Of a DNA stretch of 38,226 nt, positions 16,210 through 24,201 are shown piece after piece. The stretch is from a virus. Below the pieces are notes generated by a model that saw nothing but the letters and a program-made list of their open reading frames with translations, had not been told where the DNA came from and did no database searches. The translations under genes were made by a program, and so were the position numbers. Each line of letters opens with the position of its first letter. Within the stretch, counting starts at the first letter, position 1. Location of the stretch: positions 1-38,226 of the IMG/VR virus record IMGVR_UViG_3300037156_000075, one strand, 5' to 3'.

Positions 16210-18359
16210 GCGGTCTTGATGAATTGAAGGATTTCATGGCGCAGGATCAGGCGCCACCAGGAGCCCCCATTGCGGCGGCGCAGCCGACCCATGGCGCCGA
16301 CCAGAATCTTGAGGCTCTGCAATCTTTCATGAAGCCTGAAACTAATGCGGAGACCTATGGAACCCTTCCGCAACAGGCGATTGCGGGCCTTGAGGGCGTG
16401 GCCCGTGGTGCGACTTTCGGGACTTCGGATCTCGCCGAGTCTAAACTTGGAATTTCAACCCCTGAGGCCATCAGGGGCCGGATGGAAGAAAACCCGATTA
16501 CTTCTGGCGCTGGCTCTTTGGTTGGCGGAGCGGGTTTAATTGCGGCCACAGGCGGCCTAGGCGCGATTCCCGAAGCTGGCGCAGGGTTGGCCGCAAAACT
16601 TGCTGGCGGCGCGGCTCTCGGCGGCGCATTCGGCGCAGGAACTGCCGTCACAGATTACGCTCTCGGCGATCCAAACCTGAATGCGCAGAAAATTGCGACA
16701 CAGATTGGGCTCGGCGCGTTGCTTGGGGTTGGCGCGGAAGGTCTCGGCGCTGGAATAAATTCAGTTCTGGGAAAATTCGGAGCAGTTAAGGGATCGGTTG
16801 CGAATGCGATCGGAGAGGCCGGCGGTCCTGCGACAATGGCCGAGCCAATAGTGGCCGGCGAGGGGCCCGTAGTTGACGCTAACATTTCAAATAAGCCGAG
16901 TTCGATCGATTCAATTATGCAGCGGGTGGCCGACGCGAAAGCCGCAGGAGAGACGACAGAGCTTCCTCAAAAGGCGCTTGTGCTCGATGCAGAATCTCGC
17001 CTTCCAGATTTAAAACATGGACTTCATGATTTACAGCTTGAATCTCTGGATGATCAAAACAAAAGAGATCTCTATAAAGAAGGTCTGGATGAGCCGACTC
17101 CAATCGGCGACGGCCTCAGAGATTGGGAAACTATTCAAAGAAACGAGCGCGATCAGGCGCTTGATAAAACAATTCAAAGTCTCTCGCCAAATACTGAAAA
17201 CACTTCGAACTTAGCAGAGGCCGGCGAGCGGGTCGCACAAGCGTTCGCTGATAACGATGCCGCACAAAGAGAGGCCCTGGCGCCTGCGTTAAATGCGATT
17301 AAATCCTATGAGACCAAAGATCCTTTTAGTCACGTCCCCGGCGTCATCGAAGCTTTCGTTAAAAAAGTTCCTGGCGTGGCTCGCATGATCGATACGACCG
17401 GCGAAGAATTAAAAATCAATCCCTATTCGACAGCGTGGGGAATCGATCGCGCGACCTACGGCGCGGTCAAGCAGGCGATTGAAGGGCTTCAAGAGGGCCC
17501 TGCGTTTATCAAAGAGCTGATGAATGTCAGAAATGGACTCGATCAGAACGTCAACATGCTCCAGGGCGGAAAAGCCGCAAGCCAAATTTCAGGACTCAAA
17601 TCAGGGTTGCTAGATTATATTCAAGGCGAGATTGAAAAAATCGATCCATTGATCCGTGGCATTCGGAACGGAGCGAATGAAGTGGACGCAAATGCTGCAC
17701 ATATCCGCTCAACGCTTAAAGACTGGGCGATCATGGAGCAGCAAAAAGAAATGATCGGCAAAGTTTTCGGAGCTCCAATTGGATCGGAAGAATTTGGACA
17801 GATCTCCAAACGTGTTCCCGAAAAAATACTGGGGAAGATTTTTTCTAATACTGCCACAGTGAACGCCGCGAGAAATGTTCTTTCTCCAGAACAATTTGGC
17901 GAGGCTGTGTCGAATTTGCTTGCGGCGGCTAAAGAGTCTGCGTCTACAAAAGGTATACTTTCTCCAGACAAATTCTATTCATTCTTAAAAAAGAATCAGT
18001 ATGTCCTGGATGCGGCGCTTTTTGATAAGGCCGGGGCCGGGCAGAGAATCCAAGACTTAAACACCACGATGCGAATGCTTTCAGAGGGGCCCCTTAATTC
18101 ATCGCGAACGGCCAAGTCTTTGCGTGGAATCCTAAAACCAAATGACATTGACGAATTAAGCATTGGCAGCGTTCTCGGGAAAGCGCGGGCCTATTTCGAT
18201 GAGAAGTTAAATAGTCGAATGCTCAACAACAAAATTAATCAGGCGCTCGGCGAAACTGCGGCGAGACAACAAAAATTCGATGCCGTAAATAAAATGACAA
18301 AAGAAGTCGACACGAAAATTCAAGACGGCATCGATGATATTTTAGGAAAGAAAAAATGA
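16206..18359 (+). CDS. Large ejection protein with Gly/Ala-rich membrane-like region
   Basis: A 717-residue protein. After a short Pro/Ala-rich start, the segment PQQAIAGLEGVARGATFGTS (about residue 57 on) leads into roughly 100 residues of Gly/Ala-rich hydrophobic sequence (about 95-195, for example GLIAATGGLGAI and IGLGALLGVGAEGLGAG) with several possible membrane-spanning or pore-lining helices. The rest, to residue 717, is charged and helical, ending in a basic C-terminus. This organisation is common in podovirus internal core/ejection proteins that form the trans-envelope channel. No lytic transglycosylase motif is visible. The start is coupled by an ATGA overlap, as is the next gene. 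Confidence 0.68.
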   Translation: MSGLDELKDFMAQDQAPPGAPIAAAQPTHGADQNLEALQSFMKPETNAETYGTLPQQAIAGLEGVARGATFGTSDLAESKLGISTPEAIRGRMEENPITSGAGSLVGGAGLIAATGGLGAIPEAGAGLAAKLAGGAALGGAFGAGTAVTDYALGDPNLNAQKIATQIGLGALLGVGAEGLGAGINSVLGKFGAVKGSVANAIGEAGGPATMAEPIVAGEGPVVDANISNKPSSIDSIMQRVADAKAAGETTELPQKALVLDAESRLPDLKHGLHDLQLESLDDQNKRDLYKEGLDEPTPIGDGLRDWETIQRNERDQALDKTIQSLSPNTENTSNLAEAGERVAQAFADNDAAQREALAPALNAIKSYETKDPFSHVPGVIEAFVKKVPGVARMIDTTGEELKINPYSTAWGIDRATYGAVKQAIEGLQEGPAFIKELMNVRNGLDQNVNMLQGGKAASQISGLKSGLLDYIQGEIEKIDPLIRGIRNGANEVDANAAHIRSTLKDWAIMEQQKEMIGKVFGAPIGSEEFGQISKRVPEKILGKIFSNTATVNAARNVLSPEQFGEAVSNLLAAAKESASTKGILSPDKFYSFLKKNQYVLDAALFDKAGAGQRIQDLNTTMRMLSEGPLNSSRTAKSLRGILKPNDIDELSIGSVLGKARAYFDEKLNSRMLNNKINQALGETAARQQKFDAVNKMTKEVDTKIQDGIDDILGKKK

Positions 18360-19000
18360 GCGACTATCAAGCAAAGACCGATAGAATCCAAGAGCTCGCG
18401 AACGCGCCAGAGGCGCTCGGCGCCCACATCTCGAATCATGTCGATGGAATAACTCAGCATTTGCCAAATATTTCTCAAAGCATCGGTAACGCAATTTCAA
18501 CCAATGTTGGGTTTTTAAATTCTAAGATCGCAAAACCTGTTCAGCAATTTCCCCTATCTGCCAAATGGGAGCCGTCCGAAGCTCATAAACAGAAGTTTGA
18601 AAAATACTACTCGGCGGTGGATGACCCGACTTCTGTTTTGAAATTAATCAAAAGCGGTGATTTGACTTCTGAGGCGATGGAATCGCTAAAAGTCTGCCAT
18701 CCAGAACTCTTGCAGCATATGCAGCAACAGCTCGTTAAGCAGGCCGATCCTGAATCAGCGAAAAACCTTCCCTATCATGTGAAACAATCCATCTCGATGT
18801 TTTTGGGCGCGCCCCTGGACGAGAGTCTTTACCAGCCGGTTCTTGCGGCAAACCAGGCGGCTTTTGCAAATCCCGCGCAATCGAATGCGGATAAAAAAAT
18901 GGCGGCCGGAAAATCAACTCAGTCCGGCTTGGAAAAGCTGGGCTTCGCAAAACGCGCGGAAACTGAATTAACTCCAGAGGAAACGAGCGGCAAGGAGTAG
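18356..19000 (+). CDS. Small helical ejection-module protein
   Basis: A 214-residue helical protein ending the ejection cluster. It has an N-terminal amphipathic helix, a segment DDPTSVLKLIKSGDLTSEAMESLK (about residues 82-106; key pattern: DP, then two short helices), and a Pro/Gly/Lys-rich tail. Similar DP-containing helical segments are typical of small proteins associated with phage core proteins, but I do not assign a family. The ATG overlaps the preceding stop (ATGA). Its TAG at 18998-19000 directly abuts late element 2, so transcription or translation units change exactly here. Confidence 0.6.
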   Translation: MSDYQAKTDRIQELANAPEALGAHISNHVDGITQHLPNISQSIGNAISTNVGFLNSKIAKPVQQFPLSAKWEPSEAHKQKFEKYYSAVDDPTSVLKLIKSGDLTSEAMESLKVCHPELLQHMQQQLVKQADPESAKNLPYHVKQSISMFLGAPLDESLYQPVLAANQAAFANPAQSNADKKMAAGKSTQSGLEKLGFAKRAETELTPEETSGKE

Positions 19001-19029
19001 GACTCATGCCGGGAATCCTCATTAATTAG
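19001..19029 (+). promoter_or_regulatory. Late element copy 2 with seven-codon ORF (MPGILIN)
   Basis: GACTCATGCCGGGAATCC at 19001-19018 begins at the base after the preceding stop codon. ATG at 19006 opens a seven-codon frame ending TAG at 19027-19029. AAGGAG nine bases before this ATG is a good ribosome site. Downstream, a CCGCG-aac-CGCGG hairpin and GCGGTTAAACCCGAAAGG precede the next gene; a similar GCGG-ACCC-AAAGG order follows copy 3. Inferred role: start of the fibre-module late unit. Confidence 0.68.
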
Positions 19030-19071
19030 AGGCGTCCGCGAACCGCGGTTAAACCCGAAAGGTGTCACATC

Positions 19072-19464
19072 ATGTCGACCGGCAAAAGAGTCATTTACCC
19101 CGTCTCAATCATTGGCGTCTTGCCCGCAGGAATTCAAAAAAGCGGCGGACAACCTAGCGGCGTTTCCGGCGATATGTCCCAAGCCACAATTACAAGTATC
19201 GGTTTTAATATAGAAAACTTCGATATCGCAGGCCTCCAAATTGTTTGGACCGGAACACCTACCGGAAATTTAGTTTTAAACGGATCTGGCTACAATGGCG
19301 GCTATCTTCCGCTCCCTGGATTTGCTGTGAATTCACCAGCCGGTTCGCCTGGCGGAACTCTTCTCGATATTACAGTTACATCAATGCTCTGGCTTCAATT
19401 GGTCTACACAAAAGTCAGCGGCACCGGAACTCTTGCAGCTTTCGCGTTTGCCAAGGAATATTGA
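19072..19464 (+). CDS. Small beta-rich virion protein upstream of fibre
   Basis: A 130-residue beta-rich protein rich in Gly, Thr, Ser and Leu. The pattern IVWTGTPTGNLVLNGSG, then LLDITVTSMLWLQLVYTKVSG and TGTLAAFAFAKEY, suggests a jelly-roll-like small structural domain. The protein at 22135 has the same order (GTLNIQMS, then GVFNIPKF, WLRGSYVKN and TVQIQ), so the two may be distant relatives flanking the fibre gene. A likely role is a head or tail surface protein. AAAGG about nine bases before the ATG serves as ribosome site. It is the first gene after late element 2. Confidence 0.6.
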   Translation: MSTGKRVIYPVSIIGVLPAGIQKSGGQPSGVSGDMSQATITSIGFNIENFDIAGLQIVWTGTPTGNLVLNGSGYNGGYLPLPGFAVNSPAGSPGGTLLDITVTSMLWLQLVYTKVSGTGTLAAFAFAKEY

Positions 19465-19466
19465 AG

Positions 19467-21881
19467 ATGAAAAAACTCATTTTACTAATCCTCATGCTTC
19501 CTTGTATTGCGATGGCCCAGCGCTATCCGCCGAGCTCAAACGGTATTCCGACTTATACAAATACGGCGGCGCTTCCTGCTCTCGCAACAAATGGCGCGGC
19601 TGCAATTACTCTCGATACCTATACACTTTGGCTTTTTGATTTTGGCTCTCTCACATGGCTCGCGGTCGGAAGCCCGGGTGCAGCCCTGGCCGTCGGATCT
19701 CCGGCAAATGGCCTTTCAATTACCACTAACGTTTTGTCTCTTGCGCTCGCGTCGACTTCGACAACTGGCGCGCTGTCGAGCACGGATTGGAATACGTTTA
19801 ACGGAAAACAAAGCACAGTTTCTTTTGGGGCTTTTGGCTCAACTCCGAACGCAAATGGGGGTGGAATTTCTGCCGGAGTTATTACTCTTCAGCCAGCCGA
19901 TGCATCAAATCCCGGTGGCGTGAGCATGTCAGCCCAGACCCTCGGCGCAGGTGACAAGACTTTCGCAGGAAATATCCTCACCTCAACCGATGCGACTTAT
20001 GATATCGGATCGTCCGGCGCTCGCTTTGGTAGCGGCTACTTTTCAACACAGCTTTTGGTTGGCAAACTCGGCGCTGGTCTCGGGGCCGTTACACTTTTGC
20101 CAAACGGATCAACTGGCGGAACAATTCGTCTTTCCTATCCAAACGTAGTTTCTTGGCATGAAATTGCAGAGGACGGCATACATCTTAATATCATCGACTC
20201 TAACGGGTACGTCCTCGCGCAGTTTTCAAATAATGCTAGCCCTTTATATAATTTCAATGGTGCGGCCAATACTCCGATCTGGACATTAAACGGAACAGGT
20301 ACGGTTCAGACGGGCTCGCTTGGTTTAAGCGGCTCATCTTCTGGAACCGTGGCAACACAAGTGCAGGCAGCCGCAGGCACTTACAACTTCAACCTCCCAA
20401 TCACAGCGGGCAGCGCAGGCCAGGTCCTTAGGTCTCAAGGCGGCGGTTCGACAGCGATGGACTGGCTTACGCCCACAACGGGAACGGTCACGACCGTATC
20501 GGTCGCAAGCGCAAACGGCTTTGCTGGCACAGTCGCCAATGCAGCCAGTACGCCTGCCATCACTCTCTCAACTTCAATCACCGGCATTCTCCAGGGCAAT
20601 GGAACAGCCATCAGCTCTTACCCGACAACTGGCTCGGGCAACATCGCGCTGGCATCAAGTCCATCGTTCACGACTCCAGCGCTTGGGACTCCGTCGGCCT
20701 TGGTCGGAACAAATATCACTGGCACAGGTGCTGGTTTTACGGCGGGCACCGCTACCAATATAGCTGGCGGGGCTGGTGGCTCAATCCCATATCAAACCGC
20801 TTCGGCTACAACGGCTATGCTTGCTAACGGAAGCGCCGGGACGTATTTGCAATCTCAGGGCACAACTCTAGCCCCAATCTGGTCATCTGCGCCGGCTCCG
20901 GTTGGTGTTGCAGCGAGAAACTTTCTGATCAACGGCAACATGGATCTGTGGCAGCGCGGGACATCGAAAACCATTGCATACAATACGGCAGCATTTGTAG
21001 CCGATAGATGGCATGGGTTTAATTTCACAAACACAGGCGGCGTAATAACTTACGCTCAGGCAGCAAGCACGCAAAACGGCGCTCTCTATGATGCCAGCAT
21101 CAAGGTCACCACTGCGCCAGGCACGCCGGACAGCACCTATTACGACTACTCATTTTACCAGTATGCCGACAACTTAACGTCGTTGACTGTCTACAATGGG
21201 ACGCTGTCAGGATCGGCATACATCAAGGCCTTGGGGAACGTAACGTCAGTGCAAATCGCGGCACTGACTGCGACCGGCCAACTCAGCCCGAACGGTGGGA
21301 CTATTCTCGGATCGGCTGCAACATGCACAGTCAACTCCTCCACTTATACCCTTTGCTCTTTTCAAAATATTTCTGTCGGCACCACGCCCACTACATCTGG
21401 CATTATTGGTCTTGGAGTTTTCCCGAATGGCGTTTCGTCAGGACATTTCACTGATCTGAATAATGGGTTTCTTGTAACTCAAGCTATGTTAAACTCTGGT
21501 GCGACCGCTGCGACATTTGCGAGAGCAGGCGCGAACTTCGGCGAAGAACTCGCGATGGCTCAGAGGTTTTATGAGAAGAGTTATGACGTGCAAACGTTTC
21601 CCGCTACGGCGACCAACTTGGGCTCTATTGCATTTGAAGAAGTCATAACTTCGGGTCAATTCGCGCTCAGTTTTAAGGTGTCAAAAGTAGTCGCCCCGAC
21701 GATTGTCATTTACAGCCCTGTCTCGGGCACTTCGGGCAACTGTTACGACTTCGGGACATCAGGGGATGTTTCTTGCAATACGACTTCGGGATTCACGAGC
21801 ACAAATGGTTGGCTGGCCGCGACTTTTGGCTTTGCCTCGCAGTTACTCTCGCTTCATTACACAGCCGATGCGGAGTTCTAA
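19467..21881 (+). CDS. Tail fibre-like protein with Sec signal peptide
   Basis: An 804-residue repetitive, Gly/Ser/Thr/Ala-rich protein. Fibre motifs include STDWNTFNGKQ (about residue 105), YDIGSSGARFGSGYFS (about 178) and a C-terminal domain starting at NFLINGNMDLWQRGTS (about 485), a motif typical of phage fibre tips. Oddly, it starts with a classic signal peptide: MKK, a hydrophobic core, then AMA/QR (cleavage after residue 17). The start at 19467 follows the previous stop by two bases, with AAGGA ten bases upstream; the frame is open further 5', but only over the preceding gene. It either binds the host from the virion or is exported. The C-terminal Cys pairs (TCTVNSSTYTLC, NCYDFG and SCN) would suit an oxidising periplasm. 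Confidence 0.75.
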   Translation: MKKLILLILMLPCIAMAQRYPPSSNGIPTYTNTAALPALATNGAAAITLDTYTLWLFDFGSLTWLAVGSPGAALAVGSPANGLSITTNVLSLALASTSTTGALSSTDWNTFNGKQSTVSFGAFGSTPNANGGGISAGVITLQPADASNPGGVSMSAQTLGAGDKTFAGNILTSTDATYDIGSSGARFGSGYFSTQLLVGKLGAGLGAVTLLPNGSTGGTIRLSYPNVVSWHEIAEDGIHLNIIDSNGYVLAQFSNNASPLYNFNGAANTPIWTLNGTGTVQTGSLGLSGSSSGTVATQVQAAAGTYNFNLPITAGSAGQVLRSQGGGSTAMDWLTPTTGTVTTVSVASANGFAGTVANAASTPAITLSTSITGILQGNGTAISSYPTTGSGNIALASSPSFTTPALGTPSALVGTNITGTGAGFTAGTATNIAGGAGGSIPYQTASATTAMLANGSAGTYLQSQGTTLAPIWSSAPAPVGVAARNFLINGNMDLWQRGTSKTIAYNTAAFVADRWHGFNFTNTGGVITYAQAASTQNGALYDASIKVTTAPGTPDSTYYDYSFYQYADNLTSLTVYNGTLSGSAYIKALGNVTSVQIAALTATGQLSPNGGTILGSAATCTVNSSTYTLCSFQNISVGTTPTTSGIIGLGVFPNGVSSGHFTDLNNGFLVTQAMLNSGATAATFARAGANFGEELAMAQRFYEKSYDVQTFPATATNLGSIAFEEVITSGQFALSFKVSKVVAPTIVIYSPVSGTSGNCYDFGTSGDVSCNTTSGFTSTNGWLAATFGFASQLLSLHYTADAEF

Positions 21882-22133
21882 ATGATCGACTCACAAGCCG
21901 TCGAACATTTGAGCAAACGCGACGACCGACTAGAAGACAAAATCGAAGAGTCATGCGCCGCAATTTCTGATTTGAAGGTTGAAATCGCAAAGTTAACCGT
22001 TGCGGTAACTCGTTTGAACGGCCTCGGCGGCAGAGTGAATCGAATGCAGAGATGGATCTGGCTTGTCACCGGTGGCGGAATCGCCGTCGGAGTTTTAATC
22101 AGTAAAGGCATCGAAATATTTTTCGGGAGATAA
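21882..22133 (+). CDS. XhlA/holin-like membrane protein
   Basis: An 83-residue protein with an N-terminal charged coiled coil (about residues 8-47) and one C-terminal transmembrane helix (about 57-80; WIWLVTGGGIAVGVLI), followed by a short basic end. This layout matches XhlA-type proteins and small phage holins that sit in the inner membrane during lysis. The ATG directly follows the fibre stop, so translation is coupled. It is the best holin candidate in the genome, but a single-helix membrane protein could also have another role. Confidence 0.6.
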   Translation: MIDSQAVEHLSKRDDRLEDKIEESCAAISDLKVEIAKLTVAVTRLNGLGGRVNRMQRWIWLVTGGGIAVGVLISKGIEIFFGR

Positions 22134-22134
22134 A

Positions 22135-22503
22135 ATGAGACCAAACAATCAGGCCAACATGAGTGCGCTCGATGCTTCAGTTAATCAAAGCGGCCTCACT
22201 ATTCCAGCCGATCAGGTCGTGGCAATTTCAGCTCAAGCAGTCGTCACAGGCTTATCGACGGGGACGCTCAATATTCAGATGTCCAATGACCCAGATTCAG
22301 CATGCACGACCGACTCGACCGGAAAGCTTCAGCCCACAAATTGGTCCAATATCGCGACTGTTGGAACGGTGACTCTATCCGGAGCGGGCGTTTTCAATAT
22401 TCCGAAGTTCGATGTCTGCGCAAAATGGCTCCGCGGATCGTATGTGAAAAACAATGGGTCTGCCGGGACGGTTACTGTTCAAATTCAAACAATCGCCCTT
22501 TAG
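22135..22503 (+). CDS. Small beta-rich structural protein
   Basis: A 122-residue protein with an all-beta pattern: strands GTLNIQMS, an Asp/Cys-containing loop, then TVTLSGAGVFNIPKF, WLRGSYVKN and TVTVQIQTI. This matches a widespread type of small phage surface protein in which a Trp-Leu-Arg strand precedes a Tyr. The order of elements resembles the protein at 19072. It lies one base after the holin-like gene. I infer a virion-surface or fibre-associated role; identity is not established. Confidence 0.6.
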   Translation: MRPNNQANMSALDASVNQSGLTIPADQVVAISAQAVVTGLSTGTLNIQMSNDPDSACTTDSTGKLQPTNWSNIATVGTVTLSGAGVFNIPKFDVCAKWLRGSYVKNNGSAGTVTVQIQTIAL

Positions 22504-22514
22504 AGGTCTAGGTT

Positions 22515-22835
22515 ATGCAAATAAAATTGATCCTCTTGCTCGCCAAGATCAGCCCATGGATTGCCAAACGCTTGATAAATGCCTTTTTTAGCCACAAAAT
22601 TAAACCGGTAGCCGAGCCAATAACTAAAAACCCAGGGGACGCAATGAATCCAGCAGCAATTTTCGGTCTTTTATCGATACTCGCACCGGAACTCGCAATA
22701 CTCGAAGCTTCTGAAGTCGCAAAAATCAAGGCGCTTGTTCTTGCAAATGTTCCGAATCTTGTTCAGCAAAAAATCTTGCTTGATCTTCTCGCCGGAATCG
22801 ATGCCGCTGCGAAAGACGGAATCGCCGCAGTTTAG
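22515..22835 (+). CDS. Small hydrophobic protein in lysis region
   Basis: A 106-residue protein with a hydrophobic, Lys-containing first 35 residues (an amphipathic or membrane-associated helix), then a possible second start at an internal ATG at 22644, preceded by aggggac, which would give a 63-residue product beginning MNPAAIFGLLSILAPE. The C-terminal part is helical, Ala/Leu-rich. The gene could encode one protein or a nested pair, as in dual-start lysis genes; this cannot be decided from the sequence. The upstream ATG has GAGG eight bases before it. It follows the fibre cluster and precedes the DUF5675 gene. Confidence 0.55.
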   Translation: MQIKLILLLAKISPWIAKRLINAFFSHKIKPVAEPITKNPGDAMNPAAIFGLLSILAPELAILEASEVAKIKALVLANVPNLVQQKILLDLLAGIDAAAKDGIAAV

Positions 22836-22924
22836 CTCTAAATCACTCTAATTGTTGCATTTTCCCTCTGGGTGGTTTTTCATGGATGATGTGCTGCCTA
22901 GGGGTTTAAGCAATTGGGGGCCAA

Positions 22925-23356
22925 ATAGACTTAGTTCTTCAGCGCCATCAGTTTTTACCAACCGGAATTTTCGGCAGTCTTATTGCTGGTGAGAATGTGA
23001 TCGCGGTTACTCTCGAACATGGATATGATATCGGCGGCTTTTGGCTTCCGAAAGTCAGGGCCGGAATTTATAACTGCGTTCGCCATGCTCCGAATCGCCT
23101 TCCTTATGAAACCTTCATGCTCGAAAACGTACCAGATTTCCAAGGCGCGCCAGTTTCCGGCATTCTGATCCATAAGGCGAACTGGGAACGTGAGCTGGAG
23201 GGCTGCATCGCGGTCGGCCTCGCCGCGATCAATAACAATGAGATGATTACGGGCTCAAAGCTCGCCTTCGACAAAATGATGAGCCTTCAAGCCGCCGTGA
23301 ATTCGTTTAAGCTCACAATTGCGGAAGACGAATCAGGCGCGGCGCCGACTTCCTGA
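22925..23356 (+). CDS. DUF5675 protein (lysis-region candidate enzyme), no conventional start
   Basis: A DUF5675-type protein. From GTG at 22997 it has 119 residues, but conserved-looking sequence continues upstream in frame (LVLQRHQFLPTGIFGSLIAG), so the real start is before 22931. Upstream only ATA (22925) and ATT (22913) are available before an in-frame TAA; AGGGG lies eight bases before the ATT, and GGGGG before the ATA. I give the ATA form, 143 residues. Motifs: KVRAGIY (about 43-49) and ILIHKANWERELEGCIAVG (about 80-98), an H...GC arrangement reminiscent of L,D-transpeptidases. As no endolysin is visible, a cell-wall role is plausible; DUF5675 function is not established. The 3' end overlaps the minus-strand RHH gene by 24 bases. 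Confidence 0.65.
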   Translation: MDLVLQRHQFLPTGIFGSLIAGENVIAVTLEHGYDIGGFWLPKVRAGIYNCVRHAPNRLPYETFMLENVPDFQGAPVSGILIHKANWERELEGCIAVGLAAINNNEMITGSKLAFDKMMSLQAAVNSFKLTIAEDESGAAPTS

Positions 23357-23512
23357 TTTCGACATTCTTTCAATCATAAATCTAATCAGTTCAGAGATGT
23401 TGCCTCGCGAATGACGAAGGGCCAGCATCTCAAGCGTCTCGCGCTCCTCGGCTGTCAATCTTATAGTCAGTGAGCCGCTTCTTGTAATCTTTTCTATCTG
23501 CTTGTATTTCAT
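23333..23512 (-). CDS. Ribbon-helix-helix DNA-binding protein
   Basis: A 59-residue basic protein with an Arc/CopG-type ribbon-helix-helix pattern: strand SLTIRLT (residues 14-20), helix EERETLEMLALRHS (22-35), a turn with Gly-Asn, and helix ISELIRFMIERM (39-50), then a basic tail. Such proteins bind operators as dimers or tetramers and commonly repress. I place the start at ATG 23512; a TTG 12 codons earlier is possible. It faces the early operon starting at 23630, with a palindromic operator between them, so autoregulation and repression of the early genes is a reasonable inference. No strong ribosome site is visible. Confidence 0.65.
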   Translation of the reverse strand: MKYKQIEKITRSGSLTIRLTAEERETLEMLALRHSRGNISELIRFMIERMSKSGSRRRA

Positions 23513-23587
23513 AGCCAGCAATATACTCGATTTGGCACAGTCTCTCAACTGCTTAAAAAATGTCTTGCATTTTGTCGTGCGGCGCGC

Positions 23588-23617
23588 TAAACTGATTACA
23601 GTTCAGTTTAGTTAAAT
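23588..23617. promoter_or_regulatory. Palindromic operator upstream of the early operon
   Basis: Perfect inverted repeat TAAACTGA (23588-23595) and TCAGTTTA (23603-23610) around seven bases, with a nested AACTG-ATTA-CAGTT repeat at 23590-23603. It is followed by AGTTTAGTTAAAT (23605-23617), which recurs exactly at 34251-34263. A possible -35 TTGCAT and -10 TAAACT (17-base spacer) place the palindrome over the -10. Probable target of a phage repressor. Confidence 0.65.
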
Positions 23618-23629
23618 AGGAGACATCAG

Positions 23630-23983
23630 ATGCGATATCTCAAGCGATTCAAAGATTTCTTCGGCGAAGACGATTCTTTTATTGTGCCCTCGCTGACGCC
23701 GTTTAAGTTTCAATGTACGGCCCTGGTTGATATTTTGCGAACTCCGAATATAGACGGCCCGGATAAATTTGAGATCATCGATTGTGAAATTTGCGAGATT
23801 TACATAGTTCACACCTGCAAAACGACTTTCCAAGAGAGTCTTATAAAAATTGATGCGGCGGCCTTCATTCGAGATCACCGCGCGGCTTATCGTGAAATTG
23901 AAAATGAAATTGAATTCAAGGCGCTAAACAAAGCCAAATGCACCGGCATCGAATCCGGCTGGAAAGAAGTTGAGGAAGAATGA
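23630..23983 (+). CDS. First gene of early operon, hypothetical
   Basis: A 117-residue protein of unknown function with a good ribosome site (AGGAGA, eight bases before ATG). It has a mixed alpha/beta pattern, several Cys (two in IIDCEICEIY and two more at about residues 63 and 104) and an acidic, helical C-terminus. It is the first gene downstream of the 23588 operator and is coupled to the next gene by an ATGA overlap, so it probably leads the early recombination operon. No motif lets me assign a role. First genes of early operons are often host-takeover or anti-defence proteins, but that is only a hint. Confidence 0.65.
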   Translation: MRYLKRFKDFFGEDDSFIVPSLTPFKFQCTALVDILRTPNIDGPDKFEIIDCEICEIYIVHTCKTTFQESLIKIDAAAFIRDHRAAYREIENEIEFKALNKAKCTGIESGWKEVEEE

Positions 23984-24198
23984 AACAATTTATAGTTAAG
24001 GTTCAGTTACCGCTCGCAACCAACGCGCCCGAGGCGCTTGCCCTCGTCTATGACAAGACGAAAAGCTTTTATGATCAGGTTGAGATTACAGAGGAGCTAA
24101 AAGAACAAATGTTGGATCTTCCGAAGGCCTTCTTTTTTGCAAAAATGATTAATGAAGAAATTTTCCTTACAGGGCGCGCCCCCTGGCAGAAATGGTGA
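23980..24198 (+). CDS. Hypothetical early protein
   Basis: A 72-residue protein, function unknown. It starts with a beta strand (QFIVKVQLPLA), then a helix, then a Phe-rich segment (KAFFFAKMI), and ends with GRAPWQKW. The layout could be a small alpha/beta domain. It overlaps the preceding gene (ATGA) and ends three bases before the exonuclease gene, so it is part of the recombination operon. It shows no metal or nucleotide motif. Small proteins directly before YqaJ/RecT pairs are common and mostly uncharacterised. Confidence 0.6.
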   Translation: MKQFIVKVQLPLATNAPEALALVYDKTKSFYDQVEITEELKEQMLDLPKAFFFAKMINEEIFLTGRAPWQKW

Positions 24199-24201
24199 TT
24201 T

